Shown: positions 1-9,754, numbered from the stretch's first letter. The stretch is 11,159 nt of DNA from Anaerolineales bacterium (GCA_022865865.1 JALHTN010000472.1:1-11159); one strand, 5' to 3'. Notes: a model not told the origin generated them from the sequence alone. Numbers and translations: made by a program.

Positions 1-3000
1 ATGAAGGATTGCGGCGCAATTATCTCACCAAAGTACCGGTAAATCGAAACATCACCGAGGAATGGGCGCAGCTCTTCCACAATCGCCCTGAATTTAAGGA
101 ATTTACCCAACCAGCTGTCACAACCGGCAACCTGCAGGAGCAGTTCAAACGCCTTTCGGAAATTGGCTCGCGGCTGAGCACCCAGCGTGATCCGCATATG
201 CTGCCAGATTTCATTATGAATGAAGTCGTAGAGCTGACCGGTGCAGAGAGAGCATTCTTGGCCACGCGCACATCTGAGGGGGACCTGGAAGTGGTTAGTT
301 ACAGCGGTTTATCGAAAGATCAGGCAATCGTTATCGTTCATGAGGAGAGTTTGCTGGTTGACCAAGCGATTGACACCCGCTATGCAATTATGAAAGAGAA
401 AGTGGGTGGTGTCCCGGAAGGCGAAGTACCTGAGCTGCATCAACGTTCGGTGCTGGCGGTGCCTTTGGTTTCCCACTCACAAGTTCTGGGCGTGATTTAC
501 ACTGATTTAAGAAGAATATTTGGCAGCTTCAATCAAAATGATATCGACCTGCTGACGGTGCTTGCGAATCAAGCCGCATCCGCACTCGAGAGTGCCAATT
601 GGACGCGCACATTGGAGGATAGAGTAGAAGAACGGACTGCTGAGATTGAAGTAGCCAAGGCACTCCTTGAACAGCAGAACGCTGATCTGGCGGTGATCAA
701 CGAAATCCAGCAAGGGCTGGCGGCAAAGCTTGATTTTCAAGAGATCATTGATTTGGTGGGAGATAAGCTGATTACGATTTTCTCGAACCAAGAACTCTCC
801 ATCATGCTCTATGATGCAGAAACAAATCTTTGCCATTGGAGCTACGCTCATTGGCAGGGAAAAAGGAATTACATTGATCCCTTACCACCAGCAGGATTTT
901 CCGGACATATCATCAAGACTGGAAAAACAATCGTGGTGAATGAGGATATGGAGCGAGCCATGATGGAGTATGGTTCACACTTGTTAGCAGATGTTGATAT
1001 GCCGAAATCGATGGTCTATGTACCGATTAAGGCTGAAGGACTGGTGATTGGCCTGATCGGATTATCAAACCTGGAAAAAGAAAATGCATTCGATGAGGCC
1101 AGTGTGCGCCTGCTCGAATCGCTTGCCGCAAGCCTGGGGATCGCCTTATCCAATGTAAGATTGTTTGAGGAGACCAATCAGAGGGCAGCGGAATTGGCAG
1201 TGATCAACAGCGTGCAGGAAGGGCTGGTCGCTGAACTGGAAATGCAGGCCATATATGACCTGGTTGGCGATCAAATACGGGATCTGTTTGATGCACAGGT
1301 AACAATGATTGGGACATTTGACCATGTAGGGAACCGGTACCAAGCGAATTATATCTCTGAAATGGGAGAACGCTTTTTCCCAGACCCAGGTCCGATCAGC
1401 CCTTTGATGGAAAAGCTAATCGAAGCCCGGGATGCATTATTGGTAGAAACATCGCATGATTTTGACCTTTTGGGTGCAGAACTTGTAGAAGGAACAGAAT
1501 CGGTCCGATCCGCAATTTTTGTACCTCTAGTTGTCAGTGAAGAAGTGAAAGGTGCAATTTCGATTCAGAATATTGACCGGGAGTATGCATTCAAACAATC
1601 CGATGTTGACCTGCTCACTACGTTGGCTAACAGTATGAGCGTGGCATTGGAGAACGCACGGTTGTTCGATGAGACCAACCAGCGGGCGGCGGAGCTGGCG
1701 GTGATTAACAGCGTGCAAGAGGGATTGGCAGCTGAGCTGGATATGCAAGCTATTTACGACCTGGTTGGAGAAACCCTCCGGGAAGTTTTCATTAATCGGG
1801 GTGTGGCGATATCAATATTTGACCATGGAAAAGGTTTAGAGATAATCCCGTATTTATTCGAACGGGATGAGCGCTTCTACCCTGAATCTGAAAGGGTGAG
1901 TGAAGCTGCCCAGTATTTCATCGATAACCGCAAGCCGATGAAATTCAATAAAACTGAGGAGTACTTCGAAATTGGCGCCAGAGTTGTTGAGGGCACAATA
2001 GCTGAGAAATCAGGGATGTGGGTTCCATTGATGGCCGGGGAGGTTGTAAGAGGTCAATTAAGTGTATTCAGCCATGAAGAAGAAAACGCGTTCTCAGACA
2101 ACGATCTGCGATTGTTGACGACGCTGGCTAACAGCATGAGTGTAGCCTTGGAGAACGCCAGGTTGTTTGCCGAGACCAACCAGCGAGCAGCGGAGCTGGC
2201 AGTGATCAACAGTGTGCAGGAGGGATTGGCTGCTGAGCTGGACATACAAGCGATCTATGACCTGGTAGGTGACAAAATCAGGGAGGTCTTCGATGCTCAA
2301 GGAGTGGGGATTTCCATCTACGATCATGATCGAGAGGTTCAGATTGTCCCATATGTTTACGAATTGGGTGAACGAATAACCATTAATGCTTTCCCATTTA
2401 ATGATCACAATAGGAAATTTATCCAAGAGCGCAAACCAGTTATGTTCAATACCGTTGAGGAATATGACATCTTTGGTGCGCAAGTAGTTGAGGGCACAAA
2501 GCATGAGAAGTCAGGCATGTGGGCACCGCTCTTGGTTGGTGAAACTGTTAAAGGCAGAATTAATGTATATAACTTAGAAGAGGAATATGTATTCGATGAC
2601 GCTGATTTACGACTGCTGACTACGCTGGCAAGCAGCATGAGTGTAGCCTTGGAGAACGCCAGGTTGTTCGACGAAACCAACCAGCGAGCAGCCGAGCTGG
2701 CGATCATCAACAGCGTTGGGGAGGCGATGGCCAAGCAGCTGGATGTGGAGACCATTTCTCGCATCGTGGGTGATAAGGTGCGGGATATCTTCGCTGCTGA
2801 AGTGACTGATATCAGGCTCTTCAACTCCAAGACAGATTCGATTAAAGATGTTTATAGCTATGATCGCGGCTATATAGAAGATGAGAGTGAATTTCCCTTA
2901 GGTCATGGATTAACATCGGTAGTCATTAATTCTAGAAAACCATTGGTGATTGGAAACATTGCAGAAGCGGTTGATTCCGGGGCGCGTTTTGTTGAAAATG

Positions 3001-5798
3001 CAGCTGGTGATGAACAGCAAGTTGAATCCTATCTGGGGGTGCCGATCATCGTTGGAGAGCAGGTGATCGGGGTGGTGGATGTGCAGAGCTACCGGGAGAA
3101 CGCCTTTGACGATGATAATGTACGCCTGCTGACCACGCTGGCTGCCAATATGGGTGTGGCGCTTGAGAATGCGCGCTTATTCCAGGAAACCAACCGCAGA
3201 GCAGACGAGACAGCAGCATTGAATGAGATCGGACGTGAAATATCAGCCACACTGGATCAGAATACCGTTCTTGAGCAGATCGCCCGGAGAGCCAAGGAGA
3301 TTTTGAAAGCTAAGGACGTTGTACTGCGACTGGTCCAACCTGACGGAACCTTACCAACTGTAGTTGCCTTGGGTCAAAACGCGGAGAATTTCCGATTAAG
3401 TGTACTCAAGGTGGGTGAAGGGATAACGGGGCATGTAGCTGAGACCGGCGTTGCGGAAGTGATCATGAATTCCCAGGCCGATCAGCGCGCCGCGTACGTG
3501 GCTGGAACCGATGAGGACGAAGATGACACGATTATCTTTGCCCCATTGAAAGTCCGGGAAAGAGTTATTGGTGTGATGGGTTTGTGGCGGGATGTCGCGG
3601 TCGCTGGTCCATTTGGAGAATCCGATTTAGATTTCGCAGTTGGTTTGTCGGGGCAGGCCGCGATTGCCATCGAAAATGCACGCCTGTTTGCTGAAGCTGA
3701 ACAGCGAGCCAACGAAATGACCGCTTTAGCAGAAGTAGGTCAGGATATATCTTCTACCCTGGATCTGCAAACGGTCATGGAGCGCATTGCCAGCAATGCA
3801 AAAGAGCTGCTGGAAGGTGACATCAGTGCGATCTTTATGCCTGATGAAGATGGAGAGAATTACAAAACCTACGTGGTGAAAGGAAAATTTGCAGAGGAAA
3901 TTCGGGATTTGGAATTCAGTCCTGGGGCCGGGATTTTGGGAGATCTTGCTGTTCGCAAAGAAGGGGAGGTGATCAATGATGCCAACAATGACCCCCGTGT
4001 AGAACAGATTCCTGGAACAGAAATAACTCCAGATGAACACATGATTGTGGTGCCGCTGCTGGCTAACAAAGAATTACGTGGATTAATGACTGTCTGGCGA
4101 AATGGGCGGGGTAGGGATTTCGATCAGGATGATATGAGCTTCCTGGAAGGATTGGCCCGTCAAGCTGTGATCGCCATTGAAAACGCCAGCCTATTTGAAC
4201 GAGCCCAGGAAGCCCAGCTGGCAGCAGATGCAGCTAATGAAGCCAAGAGCGCATTTCTGGCAACCATGAGCCATGAGATTCGCACTCCGATGAATGCCAT
4301 TATCGGTATGACTGGTTTGCTCCTGGATACAAAGATGGATACAGAGCAGATGGATTACACCGAAACGATCCGCGACAGCGGAGATGCACTGCTGACGATC
4401 ATCAACGACATACTTGATTTCTCGAAAATCGAAGCTGGAAAAATGGAGCTGGAAGAACAACCCTTTGATCTGCGGGATTGTGTTGAGTCGGCACTCGACC
4501 TGATGAAGGTCAAGGCAGCTGAGGAAGATATCGAGCTGGCATATCTGGTCGATGAGGATGTGCCTGGAGCAATCATCGGTGATGTGACTCGCTTACGACA
4601 GATAATGATCAACCTGATCAATAACGCGCTTAAATTTACCGAACAGGGTGAAGTGGTGTTATCTGTCAGTGAGATCAGGGAAAGTAAACACAGCAATAAT
4701 CCGAATCAGCATGAACTGAAGTTTTCAGTATGTGATACCGGGATCGGCATTCCCCAAGAGCGGATGGACCGCCTTTTCCAAGCCTTCAGCCAGGTGGATG
4801 CTTCAACAACTCGCAAGTATGGGGGTACAGGATTAGGGTTAGCGATCAGCAAACGCCTGGTTGAGTTGATGGGTGGAGAAATGTGGGTTGAGAGTAAAGT
4901 TGGAGAGGGTACGACTTTCTTCTTCACTATCCAAACTGACCAGGCACGCGAACTCAAAAAACGGCCTCACTTAAAAGGAGAACAGGCTGAATTGAGCGGA
5001 AAACGTGTGCTCGTGGTTGACGATAATGAAACCAACCGCCGCATTTTAACCCTGCAGGGTAAGAACTGGGGGATGCATATAAGAGCCACTGAGAGTCCTA
5101 ATGAAGCGCTGAAATGGATTAATAAAGATGATCCGTTTGATCTGGCCATCTTGGATATGAATATGCCGGAAATGGATGGGGTTGAACTGGCAGCCGCTAT
5201 AAGAGAAGTTAGAGATGAAAACAGCCTGCCTTTAGTGCTGTTTTCATCCCTTGGTAGTCGTGAAGTGGAGACAGGGGGCGTGAAATTCGTGGCTCAGCTT
5301 CAGAAACCGCTCAAACCTTCTGCATTGTTCGATATTTTGATGGTGATATTTGCTGGTCAGGGGATGGTTGAACCCAGGGAAAAGCCGGGTAAACCAACCC
5401 TGGATCCAAAGATGGCAGAACATCACCCTCTGCGTATCCTGCTGGCAGAAGACAACGCGGTTAATCAAAAGCTGGCCCTAAAGCTGTTGTCTCAGATGGG
5501 TTATCGGGCAGATGTGGCCGGCAACGGGCTTGAGGCGATTGAAGCGATAGAACGACAAAAATATGACGTAGTGCTTATGGATGTTCAAATGCCCGAGATG
5601 GACGGTTTAGAAGCCTCCCGCCAGATCTGCGCACGTTGGTCACGGGGAGTACGCCCGCACATTGTGGCGATGACTGCCAATGCCATGCAAGGCGACCGAG
5701 AGCGATGTTTGGAAGCCGGGATGGATGATTATGTCAGCAAACCGGTGCGGGTTGGTGAGTTAATCAATGCCCTCAATCGGGTACAAAACCTAAATTAA
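1..5798 (+). CDS. Multi-GAF hybrid sensor histidine kinase with two receiver domains (5' end outside window)
   Basis: Cytosolic hybrid histidine kinase; no membrane segment is visible, so it should sense soluble ligands or partner proteins through its GAF domains. The frame is open to the left edge (in-frame GAA-GGA precede the TTG at 9), so the true start is upstream. Numbering residues from that TTG, GAF domains lie near 66-195, 245-385, 402-553, 570-721, 737-888, 905-1059, 1075-1228 and 1245-1396, with a charged signalling helix at about 196-232. HisKA (1411-1477) has the H-box [14 protein letters not shown] with phospho-acceptor His1422. HATPase_c (about 1524-1640) has N-box NLINNALKF (1535), DTGIGIP (1576) and [10 protein letters not shown] (1605). 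Receiver 1 (about 1666-1785) has Asp1671/Asp1672, acceptor Asp1716 and Lys1766. Receiver 2 (about 1809-1925) has Glu1814/Asp1815 and acceptor Asp1858. All catalytic motifs look intact. The downstream HPt and receiver-cyclase genes are its probable relay partners. The ligands of the GAF domains cannot be read from sequence. Confidence 0.95.
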   Translation, partial: EGLRRNYLTKVPVNRNITEEWAQLFHNRPEFKEFTQPAVTTGNLQEQFKRLSEIGSRLSTQRDPHMLPDFIMNEVVELTGAERAFLATRTSEGDLEVVSYSGLSKDQAIVIVHEESLLVDQAIDTRYAIMKEKVGGVPEGEVPELHQRSVLAVPLVSHSQVLGVIYTDLRRIFGSFNQNDIDLLTVLANQAASALESANWTRTLEDRVEERTAEIEVAKALLEQQNADLAVINEIQQGLAAKLDFQEIIDLVGDKLITIFSNQELSIMLYDAETNLCHWSYAHWQGKRNYIDPLPPAGFSGHIIKTGKTIVVNEDMERAMMEYGSHLLADVDMPKSMVYVPIKAEGLVIGLIGLSNLEKENAFDEASVRLLESLAASLGIALSNVRLFEETNQRAAELAVINSVQEGLVAELEMQAIYDLVGDQIRDLFDAQVTMIGTFDHVGNRYQANYISEMGERFFPDPGPISPLMEKLIEARDALLVETSHDFDLLGAELVEGTESVRSAIFVPLVVSEEVKGAISIQNIDREYAFKQSDVDLLTTLANSMSVALENARLFDETNQRAAELAVINSVQEGLAAELDMQAIYDLVGETLREVFINRGVAISIFDHGKGLEIIPYLFERDERFYPESERVSEAAQYFIDNRKPMKFNKTEEYFEIGARVVEGTIAEKSGMWVPLMAGEVVRGQLSVFSHEEENAFSDNDLRLLTTLANSMSVALENARLFAETNQRAAELAVINSVQEGLAAELDIQAIYDLVGDKIREVFDAQGVGISIYDHDREVQIVPYVYELGERITINAFPFNDHNRKFIQERKPVMFNTVEEYDIFGAQVVEGTKHEKSGMWAPLLVGETVKGRINVYNLEEEYVFDDADLRLLTTLASSMSVALENARLFDETNQRAAELAIINSVGEAMAKQLDVETISRIVGDKVRDIFAAEVTDIRLFNSKTDSIKDVYSYDRGYIEDESEFPLGHGLTSVVINSRKPLVIGNIAEAVDSGARFVENAAGDEQQVESYLGVPIIVGEQVIGVVDVQSYRENAFDDDNVRLLTTLAANMGVALENARLFQETNRRADETAALNEIGREISATLDQNTVLEQIARRAKEILKAKDVVLRLVQPDGTLPTVVALGQNAENFRLSVLKVGEGITGHVAETGVAEVIMNSQADQRAAYVAGTDEDEDDTIIFAPLKVRERVIGVMGLWRDVAVAGPFGESDLDFAVGLSGQAAIAIENARLFAEAEQRANEMTALAEVGQDISSTLDLQTVMERIASNAKELLEGDISAIFMPDEDGENYKTYVVKGKFAEEIRDLEFSPGAGILGDLAVRKEGEVINDANNDPRVEQIPGTEITPDEHMIVVPLLANKELRGLMTVWRNGRGRDFDQDDMSFLEGLARQAVIAIENASLFERAQEAQLAADAANEAKSAFLATMSHEIRTPMNAIIGMTGLLLDTKMDTEQMDYTETIRDSGDALLTIINDILDFSKIEAGKMELEEQPFDLRDCVESALDLMKVKAAEEDIELAYLVDEDVPGAIIGDVTRLRQIMINLINNALKFTEQGEVVLSVSEIRESKHSNNPNQHELKFSVCDTGIGIPQERMDRLFQAFSQVDASTTRKYGGTGLGLAISKRLVELMGGEMWVESKVGEGTTFFFTIQTDQARELKKRPHLKGEQAELSGKRVLVVDDNETNRRILTLQGKNWGMHIRATESPNEALKWINKDDPFDLAILDMNMPEMDGVELAAAIREVRDENSLPLVLFSSLGSREVETGGVKFVAQLQKPLKPSALFDILMVIFAGQGMVEPREKPGKPTLDPKMAEHHPLRILLAEDNAVNQKLALKLLSQMGYRADVAGNGLEAIEAIERQKYDVVLMDVQMPEMDGLEASRQICARWSRGVRPHIVAMTANAMQGDRERCLEAGMDDYVSKPVRVGELINALNRVQNLN
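1170..2672 (+). repeat. Three in-frame 501-bp tandem units encoding linker plus GAF3, GAF4 and GAF5
   Basis: The linker motif [10 protein letters not shown] recurs with its first codon at 1170, 1671, 2172 and 2673, an exact 501-bp (167-codon) step three times. The next equivalents, at 3186 and 3693, are 513 and 507 bp on, so the period relaxes outside this block. Each unit is an interdomain helix followed by one GAF domain. Similarity is highest at the GAF end and linker. Positions 2132-2167 and 2633-2668 are identical by eye over 36 bases, third codon positions included, while GAF cores have diverged. This fits internal duplication with later gene conversion at the ends. Repeat boundaries are a choice of phase. 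Confidence 0.85.
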
Positions 5799-5802
5799 GG
5801 AG
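5797..5802 (+). promoter_or_regulatory. Ribosome binding site for the HPt gene
   Basis: AAGGAG begins inside the kinase stop codon and lies 9 bases before the ATG at 5812. It supports that start and indicates translation of the HPt gene from the same transcript as the kinase. Confidence 0.75.
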
Positions 5803-5811
5803 CTATCACTG

Positions 5812-6171
5812 ATGGGATCTCAGGATGTGATCGACAGGGAAGTACTGGATAATTTACTCGAGGCTGTTGGTGGGGATGGTGAGTTCTTAGCTGAATTATT
5901 AGATACTTTTTTCGCTGACACGCCGCAGCAATTTGCAACAATGCATAGCGCATTATTGGATGGAAATTCTGAAGAATTTCGCCGGGCTGCCCATAGTTTG
6001 AAATCTAACAGCGCTAATTTTGGTGCAGTGGACCTTTCTGAGAAGGCTAAGAATTTGGAGGCTATGGGGAAAACCGGAGATTTGGAACAGGCTGAAGCAC
6101 CCTTGAAAGACGCTGAAGCTGAATACACAAAAGTAAAATCTGCTTTGGAGATGATTCAGAAGGATGGTTAA
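5812..6171 (+). CDS. Histidine phosphotransfer (HPt) domain protein
   Basis: Small soluble phosphorelay carrier of 119 residues, essentially one HPt four-helix domain. The signature AAHSLKSNSANFGA places the phospho-accepting histidine at His61, followed by the conserved Leu63 and Lys64. Length and motif position are normal for the family. HPt proteins take phosphate from a receiver Asp of a hybrid kinase and pass it to a receiver Asp on a response regulator. Here those partners sit on either side: the hybrid kinase ends 13 bp upstream, and the receiver-cyclase gene overlaps its 3' end by 8 bp. The ATG at 5812 is chosen because a good Shine-Dalgarno precedes it and an in-frame TAA lies at 5791-5793. 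The family call is very secure; the partner assignment is inferred from gene order. Confidence 0.95.
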   Translation: MGSQDVIDREVLDNLLEAVGGDGEFLAELLDTFFADTPQQFATMHSALLDGNSEEFRRAAHSLKSNSANFGAVDLSEKAKNLEAMGKTGDLEQAEAPLKDAEAEYTKVKSALEMIQKDG

Positions 6172-9100
6172 AGAAATACGTTCAGGCGGTCACATCCTGG
6201 TTGCGGACGATAACAAGATCAATTTGATGATGTTAACGCGCGCCTTAAGCTTGCAAGGTTATCAGGTGACCACTGCCATGGATGGAGGACAGGCGCTGGA
6301 GATCCTGAATTCTCCGGCTGCAGAGACGATCGACGTTGTGCTGCTGGATATTCTGATGCCGGATTTAGATGGCTACCAGGTGCTTGAGAAGATCAAGGCG
6401 AAGGAAGAACTGCGCCATATCCCGGTGATCATGATTTCCGCTTTGGATGAAATGGATAGTGTAATCCGCTGTATTGAGATGGGTGCCACGGATTACCTGC
6501 ATAAACCTTACAATCCCGCGCTATTGGAGGCCAGGATTAATTCTTCTTTGGCAGAGAAGCGATTACGAGATCTGGAATTGGAATATCTGGAACAGGTGGG
6601 GCATGTGGTTGAAGCTGCAGAATCCGTTGAAGCCTCGACATACAATTCGGACAGCCTTAAAGTGGTTGCAACCCGAGAAGATGCCCTCGGCAAGCTGGCA
6701 CGTGTATTTCAAAGCATGGCTGATGAAATTCACTTGCGTGAACAGCGACTGAAACAACAGCTGGAGCAGCTGCGTATAGACGTTGAAGATATGAAGAAAA
6801 CCATGTCTGAACCGTTGAGTGTGTATATACCCATGGATCGCAGACATGCCTTGGTTCACGGCATAACATTGCCAGAATCCGCTGAGGGAGCTGCTATATT
6901 TGTGGATATTTCGGGATTTACTCCTTTCAGTGAGACCCTAGAAATTGAATTGGGACGCAAGCGTGGTGCGGAGGAGCTCACCCGGAACCTGAACCAGGTG
7001 TATGGTGCTTTAATCGAAGAAGTGCACCGTTTCCATGGAGCCGTAGTTGGTTTCAGCGGTGATGCGATCACCTGTTATTTGGATGGGGATATGGGTTTAA
7101 ATGCAGTCGCCTGTGGATTGGCGATGCAGAAAACAATGGCTCAATTTTCAGCTATTACCACTCCAACTGGAAACCCATTCTCATTGGGCGTAAAAATCGC
7201 CGTTGTTGCAGGTCCTGTAAATCGGTTTCTGGTTGGTGACCCGCTGGTTCAGAATATCGAGGTACTTGCTGGCAGGACGCTGGATGTGCTGGCTGTTGGA
7301 GAACACCTCGCCGAACGGGATGAGGTGGTTGTTCATAAAGATATTGTCAAACGATTTGATCAATCCTTGGATGTTGGCGAAGAGCGACTGGATCAGGAGA
7401 GCGCGGAATCATTTTTTATTGTTCGCGGTTTATCCACACCGGTGGTATCCCAACCCTGGATAGAGCTGCGCAAAGATGTACTCACGGAGGAACAATGTCA
7501 ACCCTGGCTGCTTCCTGCTGTATACGAACAGGCCAGGAGTGGTGCGAAGGGTTACCTTTCGGAATTCCGGCAGGCAGCAGCCTTATTTCTCAGCTTCACT
7601 GGCATTGAATATGATCATGACGAGCAAGCTGCACACAAGTTGGATAGTTTTACTCGCTGGGTGCAGTCTGTAATTGCCCAATATGATGGTTCCTTGCTGC
7701 AGCTCACCATGGGAGATAAAGGCTCCTATCTTTATGCCGCATTCGGTGCGCCTATTGCTCATAACGATGATGCGATACGGGCAGTTTATGCCGCCTTGGC
7801 ACTGCAAGAGATCCCACCTGAATTTGGATGGATCACAGGAATTAAGATTGGTGTGACCCAAGGTCAGATGCGAACGGGTTCTTATGGCAGTTCATCGAGA
7901 CGTACCTATGGTGCCCAGGGGCATAAAGTGAACCTGGCAGCTCGCTTGATGCAAGCGGCTGAACAAGGAATTATTTGCGACCGATCCGTCTACCAAGCTA
8001 CCCAGGCACGCCTGGTTTTCGAATCACTGGCACCCATTCCAGTCAAAGGTTTGCAAGAACCTGTGGAAATGTACCGTCCTACAGGTGAAAAGATTCGCCT
8101 GTCACGGAAACGGATTCAATTGATCGGCCGATCAACTGAACGAATTGCTATTGGGCAGAGTCTACAAGATATCAAGCATGGTCTTGGCAAGGTGCTCATC
8201 ATTGGAGGTGAGGCTGGTGTTGGTAAAACGCGGCTTGTCGAAATAATTGAGCAATATGCTGAAGATTTAGGAATTGTTCATTATCGAGCAGTTTCCGAAA
8301 CAGGGAAGAGCAGTCATGCATATCTACCATGGCGAGAAACCTTTTGGAGGATCTTCAACCTGGATTCGCTGAACAGCGACCAGGAAAGGCTGGATAAGTT
8401 GGTAGGGGCGTTGGATGGTTCTTTTGATGTTTCGCTACCAAATTCGGTAATTGAAGCCATCCTTCCAACTCTGGCAGCAGATAATGGCATTGGGAGTTCT
8501 CAAAAAGGGAATGATGATTCTGAGCAGACCCCCTACATCCTATCAAAACTGTTAAAGATTGGACTGCAGGATTCTCCAGCTGTGGTCATCTTCGAAAACT
8601 CCCAGGGACTTGATCATGAATCATGGGATTTAATCCAAGCTGCCAGCAAGCAAGTCAGCAATTTATTAATTGTGATTGCTGCACGCCCATTATCGAAACC
8701 CCTACCGTCTGGTTACATCCAACTTGTCAGGGCACCGAATTTAATCACGTTAAACTTGAAGGGTTTGTCTGCTGATGAGGCTTACTTGTTGGCTTGTGAT
8801 CACTTGGAAGTAGTCAGCTTACCGCCAGAATTGGTCAAAATTCTTGACCAGGCAGCTGGTAATCCCCAATTTATTGAGGAAATGGTTTATATCCTCAGGG
8901 ATGATGGCTATATAAAGGTCGAGGCAGGAGAGTGTCAGGTTCTGCCCCATATAGACCTGGACTCAATCGTGTTCCCGACGACCGCCGATGGGCTGATCAA
9001 AAGCCGCTTGGATCGTTTGTCTCCATCCGAACAGCTGACCCTGAAAATTGCGAGTGTTATGGGTGATACATTCTCAATAGAACCATTGGCGGATCTTTAC

Positions 9101-9526
9101 CCTCTGGAATCAAATAGGCCTATTATGATTAAACACATGGAAACATTCACCAGTCTGGATTTGATTTCACCTGCTGCAAACAATCACACATACACCTTCA
9201 GAGATGAGATCACTTATCATGCTGTGTACAGCTCGATGTTATTTTCTCAAAGACGCCAGCTGCACCGTCAATTAGCAGAGTGGATTGAGGAAAATAATTC
9301 GGATGATCTCCCCTCGAATTACGCCATATTGGCAGATCATTGGCGGAAGGCAGATGATACAACCAGAGCCATCGATTACCTGGAGAAGGCGGGACAAAGG
9401 GCGCTCCAAGAAGGAAATTATGAACAGGCTGAGAATTATTTCAGGGAGTGCCTGAAGTTAGATGCAACCTCGGCAGTATTGAGCGCGGAATTCTTTGAGA
9501 AGAAATTAAAAGGGGAACATATCTAA
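6164..9526 (+). CDS. Response regulator with tandem class III nucleotide cyclase domains and P-loop ATPase
   Basis: Predicted cytosolic phosphorelay output protein making cAMP (or less likely cGMP), 1120 residues. The receiver domain (about 9-130) has Asp15/Asp16, acceptor Asp62, Ser92 and Lys114. A helical linker (about 170-215, with REQRLKQQLEQLRIDVEDM) is likely coiled coil. Cyclase domain 1 (about 241-425) has FVDISGFT with metal ligand Asp248 and GFSGDAI with Asp300, but lacks the Asn/Arg pair (Asp374 and Val378 there). Cyclase domain 2 (about 470-640) has KVNLAARLM with Asn590 and Arg594, but Ser477 replaces its first metal Asp. One composite active site is therefore expected. The ATPase has Walker A GGEAGVGKT (681-689) and an atypical Walker B region VVIFENSQGLD (808-817). 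A short TPR-like end follows (about 1055-1102). The start is firm: an in-frame TGA at 6152 leaves ATG 6164 as the first candidate. The start overlaps the HPt stop and has only a badly spaced AGAAGG, suggesting translational coupling. The TPR tail is short compared with relatives. Confidence 0.93.
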   Translation: MVKEIRSGGHILVADDNKINLMMLTRALSLQGYQVTTAMDGGQALEILNSPAAETIDVVLLDILMPDLDGYQVLEKIKAKEELRHIPVIMISALDEMDSVIRCIEMGATDYLHKPYNPALLEARINSSLAEKRLRDLELEYLEQVGHVVEAAESVEASTYNSDSLKVVATREDALGKLARVFQSMADEIHLREQRLKQQLEQLRIDVEDMKKTMSEPLSVYIPMDRRHALVHGITLPESAEGAAIFVDISGFTPFSETLEIELGRKRGAEELTRNLNQVYGALIEEVHRFHGAVVGFSGDAITCYLDGDMGLNAVACGLAMQKTMAQFSAITTPTGNPFSLGVKIAVVAGPVNRFLVGDPLVQNIEVLAGRTLDVLAVGEHLAERDEVVVHKDIVKRFDQSLDVGEERLDQESAESFFIVRGLSTPVVSQPWIELRKDVLTEEQCQPWLLPAVYEQARSGAKGYLSEFRQAAALFLSFTGIEYDHDEQAAHKLDSFTRWVQSVIAQYDGSLLQLTMGDKGSYLYAAFGAPIAHNDDAIRAVYAALALQEIPPEFGWITGIKIGVTQGQMRTGSYGSSSRRTYGAQGHKVNLAARLMQAAEQGIICDRSVYQATQARLVFESLAPIPVKGLQEPVEMYRPTGEKIRLSRKRIQLIGRSTERIAIGQSLQDIKHGLGKVLIIGGEAGVGKTRLVEIIEQYAEDLGIVHYRAVSETGKSSHAYLPWRETFWRIFNLDSLNSDQERLDKLVGALDGSFDVSLPNSVIEAILPTLAADNGIGSSQKGNDDSEQTPYILSKLLKIGLQDSPAVVIFENSQGLDHESWDLIQAASKQVSNLLIVIAARPLSKPLPSGYIQLVRAPNLITLNLKGLSADEAYLLACDHLEVVSLPPELVKILDQAAGNPQFIEEMVYILRDDGYIKVEAGECQVLPHIDLDSIVFPTTADGLIKSRLDRLSPSEQLTLKIASVMGDTFSIEPLADLYPLESNRPIMIKHMETFTSLDLISPAANNHTYTFRDEITYHAVYSSMLFSQRRQLHRQLAEWIEENNSDDLPSNYAILADHWRKADDTTRAIDYLEKAGQRALQEGNYEQAENYFRECLKLDATSAVLSAEFFEKKLKGEHI

Positions 9527-9660
9527 ACTTGAGATCAATGATCACTTAGCGGCATCATGACAGTAAAGAACAGATAACGAAGATTGGGGGAAATATTCCA
9601 TAGAAGTTTATTCATATTAACCATTTGCATGTAAAATAGAAATCAAGTGTTCGCAGCTCA

Positions 9661-9719
9661 ACCTGGTGATCATTAATCCTATCCTTCATAACCATCCAGG
9701 TAGATTAATTGATCTAACC
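9661..9719 (+). repeat. Overlapping inverted repeats in the leader of the GcvPA-like gene
   Basis: ACCTGG (9661-9666) is complementary to CCAGGT (9696-9701) across 29 bases. GGTAGAT (9699-9705) pairs with ATCTAACC (9712-9719), with one bulged base and a 6-base loop. The DNA at 9701-9716, TAGATTAATTGATCTA, is also a near-palindrome (14 of 16 positions symmetric). It could be an operator, an RNA leader structure or chance. No T-run directly follows, so it is not a typical terminator. Confidence 0.3.
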
Positions 9720-9754
9720 ACGCAACCCTTTTGACTGAGGTAATTTCAAATAAT

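Noticed and set aside
1..42. ATG at the first base as a gene start
   Set aside because: It is in a different frame from the kinase and meets TAA at 40-42. The kinase frame is open through the left edge instead.
829..868. Cys275-His276 in GAF2 as a bilin-binding phytochrome motif
   Set aside because: The pair lies early in the GAF domain rather than at the usual chromophore-attachment position, and neighbouring phytochrome motifs are absent.
2094..2830. Long minus-strand open frames (136 and 141 codons) opposite the GAF repeats
   Set aside because: They lie antisense to well-supported GAF coding sequence, match no family and recur because the repeat DNA recurs. They are shadows.
7233..7856. 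Short forward frames of 60-76 codons inside the cyclase gene
   Set aside because: They overlap conserved cyclase coding sequence in another frame and show no recognisable motif.
9699..9735. Intrinsic terminator between the operon and the GcvPA-like gene
   Set aside because: The stem is short, AT-rich and bulged, and the only T-run (four bases, from about 9729) is not adjacent to it.
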